A stretch of 64,000 nt of DNA from Ecdyonurus torrentis (Eukaryota; Arthropoda; Insecta; Ephemeroptera; Heptageniidae): the NCBI GenBank assembly GCA_949318235.1, contig OX439134.1, positions 24,872,662 to 24,936,661 of the forward strand, read 5' to 3'. Positions within the stretch are counted from its first letter, which is position 1. Each line of letters opens with the position of its first letter. Below the pieces are notes generated by a model. The model ran no database searches and was not told the DNA's origin. It saw only the letters and a list, made by a program, of their open reading frames with translations. Shown here piece by piece: positions 50,306-58,637 of the stretch. The position numbers were made by a program, and so were the translations under genes.

Positions 50306-50793
50306 TAAGGGTGTATACGGATGACGTCATATTTAATGCGCTTGGAGGCCATACTGGAGTAGTGAATAACATTGCTTATCATAGGACAAACTTCATTTAA
50401 GTCAATTTTCTTTGGGAAATCGGTTAATTTTTTCTTGTTGTTATTTTTCTCAACTTGACAGGCTCGGACTGGCCATAAGAGCAAGTCCGCAATTGCGGAC
50501 GTGGCCCCCCCTGTTTGGAGGCCCCTAAGGCCCAAAAAGGGGCGTAACTAGGGTGTTAAACCCCATTTGTGGCCCCTAAAGAGGGTGTTACACCCCTTTT
50601 GCGGACGAGGCCCCTTGATTGCCAGTCCGACCCTGCAACTTGAGATACTAATTTAACATATTTACAGCATCAATGCTCTCAAAAATATTGCATAGTATTT
50701 TTACACTGGCAAAATGAGTTATTTTCCTATGTCACCCATGTTATTGAGTTATCCAACATGGCGTCGACTTTAACATGAATGCATACACCCTAT
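50306..50793. mobile_element. Family A MITE, copy 6 (interrupted by a hAT MITE)
   Basis: GGGTGTATACGGATGACGTC to GAATGCATACACCCTATA. A 177-bp element with an 8-bp duplication splits it at 50459-50635. Once that is ignored the body is a clean family A copy. Confidence 0.8.
50459..50635. mobile_element. hAT-type MITE, 177 bp, perfect 8-bp TSD
   Basis: Inverted ends CAGGCTCGGACTGGC and GCCAGTCCGACCCTG are flanked by CAACTTGA on both sides (50451-50458 and 50636-50643). CAGGG-type termini and an 8-bp duplication are hallmarks of the hAT superfamily. The GC-rich inside (GTGGCCCC, GGCCCCTAA on both arms) is itself partly palindromic. It is non-coding. Confidence 0.9.
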
Positions 50794-50869
50794 ACGCAAA
50801 TTCATCACAAATTACGTAATTTATTCTTTCCATGCAAGGAAAATATAAATTTAAGAAATTATTCAGATA

Positions 50870-51060
50870 CATATAAGTAACTCTTTAGTATAAACTAATA
50901 ACTTTTTTGAAAGAAGTTTAAAGAGTAACTCGTTAGTATAAATGTAATTTCTTTAGCGGTAAATAGTTAACTTTTTAGATTCTAAAAAACTTAGTATGTA
51001 TCTAACGAATTCATAATTCAAAAAGTCTAAATAGTAACTATTTACATAATTTTTTCCGTG
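50870..51060. other. Internally repetitive TAACTCTTTAGTATAAA segment
   Basis: Repeated words AAGTAACTCTTTAGTATAAA, GAGTAACTCGTTAGTATAAA, TAGTTAACTTTTTAG and TAGTAACTATTTA on both strands. Possibly a MITE with degenerate subterminal repeats. It ends TTTTTTCCGTGTG before (TG)n. Confidence 0.4.
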
Positions 51061-51349
51061 TGTGTGTGTGTGTGTATATATATATACAGGGTGTCTGTAA
51101 AGTCCTTGAGGGTGTTTAGCCGTTAATAAAAGACATAAGACTTAACATAAAATAAACTTTTTATACATCAAATTGAAGCTTAGATTTTTACAATTTTGAA
51201 AAACTAAACGGTTTTAAAATCAAATAATTATTAACTCTTTTACAAGAGAAAAAGCAAAAAGTTAGGTTTTGTCAAAAAAAAAAAAATAATAATTTGCTGT
51301 TTTACGATTTTTTTTTTTTTTTTTTTTTTTTTTTTGAAACCTTGCAATA

Positions 51350-51715
51350 TGGTATCTGTATGTGGGCATGGTTTGTTGCACGACAGACTTCCAGATGAAC
51401 CCCTAGCTTGCGCCGCACATTATGGAACATTTTCGGTGTGATGGACTGGATGGCGGCGGTGATATCCTCTGCTTCAGCTTTAGCACGTAGCACGTCAGTC
51501 ACTGGTGTTTTTGAAATCGTAATCCTTGACGTAGCCCCAGAGGAAAAAAAATCTGAGGGAAGGGGGGGGGGGAGGCTGAGGTTAGGTGATATTGCGGCCC
51601 ATGCCATAGGTCCATCTCGACAAAGCCATCTACCTGGAATTTTTTTATTCAGCGTGTCTCTGACATTATGTGCCCAATGTGGTGGATCACTGTTTTTGTT
51701 CGAAGATGAGATCAT
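51350..51715 (-). pseudogene. Mariner transposase C-terminal fragment, left arm of element 2
   Basis: Minus strand: PPHWAHNVRDTLN, PGRWLCRDGPMAWA, DFFSSGATSRI (where FFLWG is expected), TPVTDVLRAKAEAEDITAA and IQSITPKMFHNVRRKLGVHL. One open frame of 137 codons, but the start half is absent and the conserved FFLWG word is altered. Inactive. Confidence 0.78.
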
Positions 51716-51739
51716 GACCCCACTATTCCAGCAAACTGG

Positions 51740-52010
51740 CTTTTTCGAGATGGACCTATGGCATGGGCCGCAATATGACCTAACCTCAGCCCCCCCCCCC
51801 CTCCCTCAGATTTTATTCCTAAGGGGATACCTCAAGGATTACGATTTCAAAAACACCAGTGACTGACGTGCTACGTGCTAAAGCTGAAGCAGAGGATATC
51901 ACTGCCGCCATCCAGTCCATCACACCGAAAATGCTCCATAATGTGTGGCGCAAGCCAGGGGTTCATCTGGACGTTTTTCGTGCAACAAACCATGCCCACA
52001 TACAGATACA
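51740..52010 (+). pseudogene. Mariner transposase C-terminal fragment, right arm of element 2
   Basis: Mirror of the left-arm fragment: MDLWHGPQYDL, a poly-C break, then TDVLRAKAEAEDITAAIQSI and TPKMLHNVWRKPGVHLDV. Frame changes occur at the C-run. Truncated and inactive. Confidence 0.78.
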
Positions 52011-52255
52011 TATTGCAAGGTTTCAAAAAAAAAAAAAAAAAAAACGTAAAAAAGCAAAAAAATTTTTTTTTGACAAAACCTAACTTTTTGCTTTTTTTCC
52101 TGTAAAAAAGTTAATAATTATTTGATTTTAAAACCGTTTATCTCTTCAAAATTGTAAAAATCTAAGCTTTAATTTGATGTATAAAAAGTTTATTTTATGT
52201 TAAGTCTTATGTCTTTTATTAACGCCTAAACACCCTCAAGGACTTTATAGACACC

Positions 52256-52293
<38 letters not shown>

Positions 52294-52377
52294 TATATAA
52301 TATACGTATATATAATTATAGTATGCTAAGTAAAAATATTGTTATAATATAAAACTCTAATATTTTTTCGTTTGTAG

Positions 52378-52511
52378 GTTGAAACCTGATATAAAAATCA
52401 ATCAATTGGTTTTTGTTGTGTTTGTCTGTCGGTAAAGATCAAAGTGAGTTTCCAATAACACTCCAAACCAGCCAGCCAGTCATACTCCGCACTTGTCCTG
52501 CCTGCAGTAAT
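52378..52511 (+). other. Isolated exon-like block, 134 bp
   Basis: Preceded by TATTTTTTCGTTTGTAG and followed by the donor GTGAGTAAAA. More complex and GC-richer than its surroundings (CCAAACCAGCCAGCCAGTC). All three frames contain stops, so it would be untranslated. No partner exon was identified nearby. Confidence 0.35.
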
Positions 52512-52519
52512 GTGAGTAA

Positions 52520-52929
52520 AATCAAATTATTCACGACTATTTTATTTAATATATGAGACTGGCCTTTGTTAGCTAATGATTTTTCAAGAGGTAAAACCTT
52601 TACAAATTTTGTGTTGTTGTTTTACTACAATTTGTCCATGACAATTCGATTATGACTAATTTTTATTAGCAATCGATTGATCAAAGTGATTTATATAGCA
52701 AGTAGAGAAATTTTGTTTTGTTTGAATGTATAGTACTCACAATTGTGTGTAAATAGTAAATGACTACTGACAATAAAAATTTAAGTAACTTTATAGAAAC
52801 TGACATTTAAAATAGAAAAATTGTTAGAGAAAATGTGACTATTTTCCATGGTCAAGCACTGATTTATACAAATCGATGTTGTTGAGAACAAAAATGTCTA
52901 TCTCGTATTTTGTCACGAGAAGCAAAATG

Positions 52930-53000
<71 letters not shown>

Positions 53001-53900
53001 TTTTTTTTTTTTTTTGTTGTCACGAGAAGCAAAATGTCTATCTCGTTTCCGAACGTTTTGTAGCTTGCGCTCGAGTTGCACATTTTACTTCTCACGACAA
53101 AATACGAGATGCACACATTTTATTTGCAACAGTATTGAAATGTAAAATGAAAGAGTGGAAATAGATATTATAAAGGCAGAAAAAAGTTTTTATTAAGACC
53201 ACAAAAGGTATAAAACCAACTACAGAGGTCCTCTGATATTTTTTCTATCAATGACTTAGATGACATTTTTATATTGAATAGTTTTATAAACAGTGATAAA
53301 ACGAGAATGCATCACAAATTCGGCAAAATAAATTCTTTCAACTCATATATTTATTGATCTAAATTATTTACATTTTAAACTATTATAATTATATTACATT
53401 AATTTGTTTTCATAATAAGCACACAAATGCTGTAATATTTTTATATTCAACTAAAAAAAAGTTGATATGCATAAAAAAAATCAATAAATCTATGTTATGT
53501 TATTACCATAAGTTAACAAACCGATAAGGTAAATACCTTGGCTTGTAAATTATAAATAATTTTTTAGTTCAATAAAAAAATGTTTTTTTTTTTTTTTTTT
53601 TTTTGGGAGGAAAATATATTATACATATAAAAAAAAATATAAAAATTGTAAATATTTAAATAGTTATTTTGCCATCATATATTGACAGTAAAAAAATTAT
53701 TTAATATAATTATTTAATTATAAATGGTAAAAAAATTATTCGGCACCATGATTGTAAAGCAAATTGTAAAAGTTAACTACTAGTGTCTATAATAATTTGA
53801 TTGTTTTCCTCAGTATAAAACTCTTTCTTAAAAAGTTCATTCATTATTGTTTTCTAACAATTTTAAATATAAAAAAGTAACATTTTAATAAATAATATGT
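52520..53900. other. AT-rich stretch with CT/T compound repeat
   Basis: Contains (CT)n at 52931-52992 running into poly-T (52993-53015). That tract sits between two near-repeats of GTCACGAGAAGCAAAATGT (52913 and 53020). Poly-T lies at 53583-53604. No gene is supported. Confidence 0.5.
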
Positions 53901-54525
53901 TATGCCGTATAAAGGGATGGCGCTAGCGTCGCTTTTTGTCAACACGTTACCTGAGGAGTCTCGTCTTTTAATCAAGATTTGAGAAGAATCTTTAAGAGTT
54001 GTGTTATCTAAATAGTGGGACTTGTTGAATGAACGTGGTGTCTACGTACGTCAATTATGGTATTGTTCTATGGAGTACAGGTTTATTTATAATAAGCATT
54101 CTGATGATATATTGACGTAGTGGGAGTGGCACCTATTTCGGCTGTTACCTGTGAGCGTAAAGGCTGTTACAAACTTAAGTTGCACTACAAAGAAGCGCTC
54201 TAGTCGTGATTTTAAGAATTTCTGTTTAATGAATACTTTTTTATATCTTTAAATATACATGTGCTTTTTTTTTATTCATGTGTTTTGTAAATAGCTTTTG
54301 ATGTGCTGCTGTAAACAATTTATTTACGTGAAATACACCTGCATGGATGAAGGTTACAACTGTGGTGACCTGCTTATATCACGCTGGGCCATCTAGCGGC
54401 AGTCTCGCAACCACAGTCATTGTCGCCTAAGCACATAGTCTAGCCCGCATCACAGCGGTGCTGAAAAAGTAACATAGCCTGAAGGGGCTACTAAATCGAG
54501 GTGGGGATTTTAATACCTGCAATAC

Positions 54526-54720
54526 TTGTCAATACTTTTCCAGGTGAACAGGTGCGCGGGCGTAGTTCCAGTATCATATCGCGTACCTGGTGATATCTGT
54601 GTCGAGCTAAGAATAAACACCCGTGGGGGTGTTGTGTGTCTTCCCACCCCATTCACTGTCAGTCACCTTGTTGCAGCTCTCCTTACACTCCTATTTTTTA
54701 TAACAAATCACAATGGGTAA
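54526..54720 (+). CDS. Short upstream ORF in the LINE 5' UTR
   Basis: 64 codons ending ...FFITNHNG. The stop TAA overlaps the ORF1 start in ATGGGTAA (54713-54720). A hydrophobic stretch (LVAALLTLLFFI) lies near its C-terminus. No domain is recognised. It may be a chance uORF or a translation-coupled leader. Confidence 0.3.
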   Translation: MSILFQVNRCAGVVPVSYRVPGDICVELRINTRGGVVCLPTPFTVSHLVAALLTLLFFITNHNG

Positions 54721-55345
54721 TTCCATTGTCCAGTGGAGAGCGGCTATTGGGAGGTTCTCAAATAGTCATGGTAAAACTAAAGACTTTAAATGTGGCGTTG
54801 ACACTCAGCAAGTTGGTAATTCATCTGTGCCTAAAAACTTTTTCTGTGTGTCTCTAATTCTAACGCTACTTATTATTGGTGGGATCGAATCAAATCCTGG
54901 TCCTACTGTGGAGGAACTGTTGCTCGGTGTTAAAAATGATCTCTCAACTTTGATCAATGAAAAGTTTGATAGTGCTATTGGAGAAATATCGGGCCTAAGA
55001 ATAGAAATTGGTACTCTTAGCAGTCAAGTAATAAATATGAAATCTAGTCTTGATTCTGCTAATTCTAAAATTGTAAATTTGGAGGAGGATAATAAAATAT
55101 TAAAAGATAAAGTTGAATCTCTTGAAAATTTCTGTCGTAAGAAGAATTTTATTATCTTTGGTCTGCCTGAAGGTGAAAACTCTGATAGTTTATTTAATGA
55201 TGTGTGTGGTTTTTGTTCTAATAACCTGGGTGTTAATTTGAATAAAAGTGATATATGTAATATTTATAGACTTGGTCGTAATTCCAATACTAAACGGCCA
55301 GTACTTGTTAGCTGTGTTACTCAATTAAAAAAAATGAAGTTATGA
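54713..55345 (+). CDS. LINE ORF1, 5' part: 2A-like, coiled coil, RNA-binding
   Basis: 210 residues. Residues 44-55 form a hydrophobic stretch (FCVSLILTLLII), followed at 57-64 by GIESNPGP, a 2A-like ribosome-skipping motif. The usual leading Asp of D(V/I)ExNPGP is Gly here. Residues 66-140 look like a coiled coil (heptads in SSQVINMKSSLDSANSKIVN and on to KDKVESLE). RKKNFIIFGLPEGE (about 142-155) resembles the RNP strand of an RRM, as in L1-type ORF1 RNA chaperones. The frame ends just after an A8 run (55327-55334). The protein logic continues in the -1 frame in the next ORF. Confidence 0.8.
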   Translation: MGNSIVQWRAAIGRFSNSHGKTKDFKCGVDTQQVGNSSVPKNFFCVSLILTLLIIGGIESNPGPTVEELLLGVKNDLSTLINEKFDSAIGEISGLRIEIGTLSSQVINMKSSLDSANSKIVNLEEDNKILKDKVESLENFCRKKNFIIFGLPEGENSDSLFNDVCGFCSNNLGVNLNKSDICNIYRLGRNSNTKRPVLVSCVTQLKKMKL

Positions 55346-55749
55346 GTAATCTTTTTAAACTGAAAGACACTGGGATAAGTGTTAGTGATGACCTTACACC
55401 TAAAGGTCGGTCTATAAAAAAAATTCTGATTAAATGTTCAAGAGAGGCTAAAACTAAGGGTTATAATGTAAAAATAAGAAGTAAAAGTTTGTTAATAAAT
55501 AATGTTGATTTTCATTACAGCAAACTAGAGAAACTGGGATGGTTGGAGGAAATAAAGCTTGCTTTGGATGAAAATAAGGTTGGTGGGAGTAATACACAGA
55601 GAGAGCGTGCAAGCTCATTGACAAGAAAGAGAGGTTTGCATGAAACAAATGGTGACAATGTAGATGCGGGAAACGGTCAGTCCCCCTCGTCGCTAACCCA
55701 AGGCGAGGGGAACAAGAAACTGAGATCATCCTCTCGCACGCGGAAATAG
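55342..55749 (+). CDS. LINE ORF1, 3' part (C-terminal domain), -1 frame
   Basis: 135 residues whose start (MSNLFKLKDTGISVSDDLTP) is what normally follows the RPVLV... strand of ORF1 proteins. It continues the upstream ORF after a shift at the A8 run, by mutation or by frameshifting. It holds a basic segment (GRSIKKILIKCSREAKTKGY), then a Lys/Arg/Ser-rich tail. It overlaps the upstream stop as ATGA (55342-55345), which would also permit re-initiation. A separate protein with its own start is less likely. Confidence 0.75.
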   Translation: MSNLFKLKDTGISVSDDLTPKGRSIKKILIKCSREAKTKGYNVKIRSKSLLINNVDFHYSKLEKLGWLEEIKLALDENKVGGSNTQRERASSLTRKRGLHETNGDNVDAGNGQSPSSLTQGEGNKKLRSSSRTRK

Positions 55750-58637
55750 ACAATATTAACCCGCCTAAACCTATATTATTTAGTAATGGTGGTACTATAT
55801 TTCTATCTGTCCCTGAAAAATCTTGCAGTTTCTTAAAAATAGCGCACGTTAATGCACAATCTATCAGTTTACTTAGTCATATGTTATCTGTAAAATGTTT
55901 GTTAGCAAATAAAAGTTGCGATATTCTTTGTATCTCTGAAACTTGGCTGGGAGCAAAAGACTCTGAAGACTTTTGTAAAATCGATGGATACAATTTGATT
56001 AGACTTGATCGTGTTGATATGAGAGGGGGTGGTTTAGCAATGTATTTCAGAGATGGTATTGATGCTAAAGTTGTCGCTAAATCACCAGTGATCTACGATA
56101 ATAAAACTGAGTATTTGTTTGTTGAGCTTACATGTTTTAATATTAAATTTCTTTGTGGGGTGTTGTATAGACGCCCTAAAGCGGCCATTACTTGGGAATG
56201 GGTTGTGGAGTTCAATAGAATTGCCCCATGGTATGAACATGGTTGTATTTGCGGGGATATAAATATTAACATTGATGTTTATTCTAAAGCAAAACAAGAT
56301 CTCGTGAATTTTATGGAGGACATTGATTTTTCTTTATTAAAATTCGCAGGTACTCATGTAACTGCTACGTCCTCTACTGCCATTGATATAATGTGTGTTC
56401 CCAGTAATGTTGAGATAATCAACTTTGGACAATTCCCTACTGATTTATGTCATCATGAGTTAATATACTGTATTTACCCTATCTGTACCCCAAAAGAAAA
56501 AATTAAATCTATTCAATACAGGGATTATGCAAATTTGGATATGGAAACTTTAATAAAAGATGTGCATGAAATCCCTTGGTATAAAATTTATAATATAAAT
56601 GATATTGACAAAAAAGTTGAGTTATTCAATACATTCTTGGTTGATTTATATGATAAACATGCACCATTTAAACAAGTTAATATTAAAAAAAGATCTGTTC
56701 CTTGGTTAAATGATAATATAAAAAAAGTTATGGTAGATAGAGATGTTGCTAGAAGTAAATGTAAAATATCTAAAAAAGCTGAGGACTTTAGCATATATAA
56801 AAAATTACGTAATCGTATTAATCAAATGATACGAACCGCTTATCGTAAATTTATATTCGAACTTATTACCGTTCAACAGTCAGCTAAAACATTGTGGAGT
56901 AATTTAAGAAAGTATGGTTTGATTAATAATAAGTCTGAAGTTAAAAAAACTAACTTTAGTGCAGAAGAATTGGTGGATCAATTCACTTATGAATCACAAG
57001 ATCCGATGGGATTGGGAGAAGTTATTAATGATATGTATGGCTCTAATGCCAATTTAATTGAAGATAAGTCCTTCTACTTTGAATTTGTGTCTGATTTGCA
57101 TGTAAAAAATACTATTAAAAGTCTTAAAAGTAATGCAGTGGGTGTAGATCAAATGTCAATCAGAATGCTGTTACCTATATTGGATTTATTGTTGCCATAT
57201 ATAACTCACATGTACAACCACTCAATGCAGTTTGGAGTGTTTCCCCAATGCTGGCGTAATGCTTTAATTAAGCCTATACCTAAAATTTCAAATCCTCGTG
57301 TCTTGACTGATTTTAGGCCTATAAGTTTGCTTTGTGTCCTCGCTAAGGGGTTAGAAAAAATTGTTAATGAACAACTCAATAAATTTGTGATAGATCAAAA
57401 TATACTTGACCCAATGCAGTCTGGTTTCCGAAAAATGCATAGTTGTACTACAGCTCTAGTGCGCGTGTCAGAGGATATACGTGTTGCATTGGGTAAAAAT
57501 GAAGTTACTGTGTTGGTGTTACTCGATTACAGCAAAGCATATGAGTCAATTAACCATTCAGTTCTGTTTGCTATACTAAGGTTTCTAAATTGTTCTCTCA
57601 GTGTTTTGAATTGGTTTAAAGTCTATCTGTCTGATCGTCAACATTGTGTTATTGGGGACAAAATTATATCAAATTGGAGAAAATTAATGCAGGGTTTACC
57701 TACTGGGGGAATAATCTCACCTCTGTTGTTTTCGATCTATACATTTGATATAGGATCGGTTATTAAGTTCTGTAAGTATCATCTCTATGCAGATGATCTC
57801 CAAATTTTTTTGCATGGAAAAATATCTGATATTGATGGTATGATAGATAGAGTTAACCAAGATATCGCTAATATTTCGTTATGGTCAGAATCAAGAGGCC
57901 TAGTTGTAAACCCTCTTAAAACCCAAGTGTTAATTATAAGTAAAGCTAATTTAAATTACAATGATATTCCTAAGGTTAAGGTTAAAAATCATGAAATAGA
58001 ATATAGTACTTGGGTGAAAAATTTAGGTATATTTTTTGATGATAAATTTTCTTGGTCAAAACAGGTCTCTCAAGTGTGTAAGCGGGTGTATGGGCACCTA
58101 CGTCATTTCCATAAATTTAGAACACATACTCCTGAGGCTACTAGGCTGCATTTAGTTAAAACGTTAATTTTGCCATTATTTGATTACGGTGATATTGTAT
58201 ATTGTAACTTAAATGCAGAGGGTATTAATCGCCTTCAAGTTGCCTTAAATAATGCTATGCGTTATGTGTATAATTTGAGAAGATCAGACCATGTATCAAG
58301 GTGCTATTTAAAGAGTAATATTTTAAAAATCAAAGAACGTCGAGAATTGCACTTGCTCTCTTTCACACACAAAGTTCTCCATGGTTACGCTCCTGCATAT
58401 CTCAGAAATATTTTCACATTAATGAGTGAGGTTAATACCAGAAATACGAGAAAGCATGAATTGTACCTCCATGCTCCTTTTGCAGGAAGAGATGTACCTA
58501 GCTCCTCGTTAAGTGTGATATGTTATAAACTGTGGAACGAGTTGTCGGGATGTCTTTGTATTAATCCGCTCAAAAATGCATTTAAAAATAAAGTTGAACG
58601 TATGTTGATGCTAAGATATATTCAGCCAAAATTCTAA
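55656..58637 (+). CDS. LINE ORF2: AP endonuclease and reverse transcriptase
   Basis: The frame is open from 55656. The first ATG is at 55881, but HVNAQSI upstream (about 55845-55865) carries the expected first catalytic Asn of the endonuclease, so translation probably starts before that ATG. Counting from the ATG (918 aa): endonuclease CISETWL (Glu20), GDININ (Asp126, Asn128), SSTAIDIM (Asp169), CHHELI (His191/192, where SDH is usual). RT: NAVGVDQMS (419-426), DFRPISLL, LLDYSKAYES (Asp549), GLPTGGIISPLLFS (605-618, where PQGS is usual) and YADD (636-639). The thumb and C-terminal part extend to IQPKF. There is no in-frame stop. The ORF1/ORF2 frames differ by -1 and overlap, so translation may be coupled. 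Confidence 0.9.
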   Translation, partial: QCRCGKRSVPLVANPRRGEQETEIILSHAEIDNINPPKPILFSNGGTIFLSVPEKSCSFLKIAHVNAQSISLLSHMLSVKCLLANKSCDILCISETWLGAKDSEDFCKIDGYNLIRLDRVDMRGGGLAMYFRDGIDAKVVAKSPVIYDNKTEYLFVELTCFNIKFLCGVLYRRPKAAITWEWVVEFNRIAPWYEHGCICGDININIDVYSKAKQDLVNFMEDIDFSLLKFAGTHVTATSSTAIDIMCVPSNVEIINFGQFPTDLCHHELIYCIYPICTPKEKIKSIQYRDYANLDMETLIKDVHEIPWYKIYNINDIDKKVELFNTFLVDLYDKHAPFKQVNIKKRSVPWLNDNIKKVMVDRDVARSKCKISKKAEDFSIYKKLRNRINQMIRTAYRKFIFELITVQQSAKTLWSNLRKYGLINNKSEVKKTNFSAEELVDQFTYESQDPMGLGEVINDMYGSNANLIEDKSFYFEFVSDLHVKNTIKSLKSNAVGVDQMSIRMLLPILDLLLPYITHMYNHSMQFGVFPQCWRNALIKPIPKISNPRVLTDFRPISLLCVLAKGLEKIVNEQLNKFVIDQNILDPMQSGFRKMHSCTTALVRVSEDIRVALGKNEVTVLVLLDYSKAYESINHSVLFAILRFLNCSLSVLNWFKVYLSDRQHCVIGDKIISNWRKLMQGLPTGGIISPLLFSIYTFDIGSVIKFCKYHLYADDLQIFLHGKISDIDGMIDRVNQDIANISLWSESRGLVVNPLKTQVLIISKANLNYNDIPKVKVKNHEIEYSTWVKNLGIFFDDKFSWSKQVSQVCKRVYGHLRHFHKFRTHTPEATRLHLVKTLILPLFDYGDIVYCNLNAEGINRLQVALNNAMRYVYNLRRSDHVSRCYLKSNILKIKERRELHLLSFTHKVLHGYAPAYLRNIFTLMSEVNTRNTRKHELYLHAPFAGRDVPSSSLSVICYKLWNELSGCLCINPLKNAFKNKVERMLMLRYIQPKF

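Larger units (their letters stand above)
50226..50845. mobile_element. Family C MITE, copy 2 (host of a nest)
   Basis: Left part AGACCAAAATAAACACGTAA with ATTATGCTAGCTCATTTT, right part CAAATTACGTAATTTATTCT with TTCCATGC. A family A element is inserted in between, and part of the right half of C is missing. Confidence 0.5.
51087..52258. mobile_element. Mariner-derived head-to-head fold-back element 2
   Basis: Termini CAGGGTGTCTGTAAAGTCCT and AGGACTTTATAGACACCCTG with TA outside. Same architecture as 11013-12382: two inverted copies of the transposase 3' part and 3' UTR facing outward, meeting near 51730. The left arm has a G-run and the right arm a C-run at the same relative place. Flanked by (TG)n/(TA)n at the left and (TA)n at the right. 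Sequence differences from element 1 indicate a separate, related insertion. Confidence 0.85.

Noticed and set aside
55454..55753. 99-codon ORF on the minus strand inside ORF1
   Set aside because: Shadow of the LINE coding sequence; no domain. The minus ORFs at 56082 and 56588 are rejected for the same reason.
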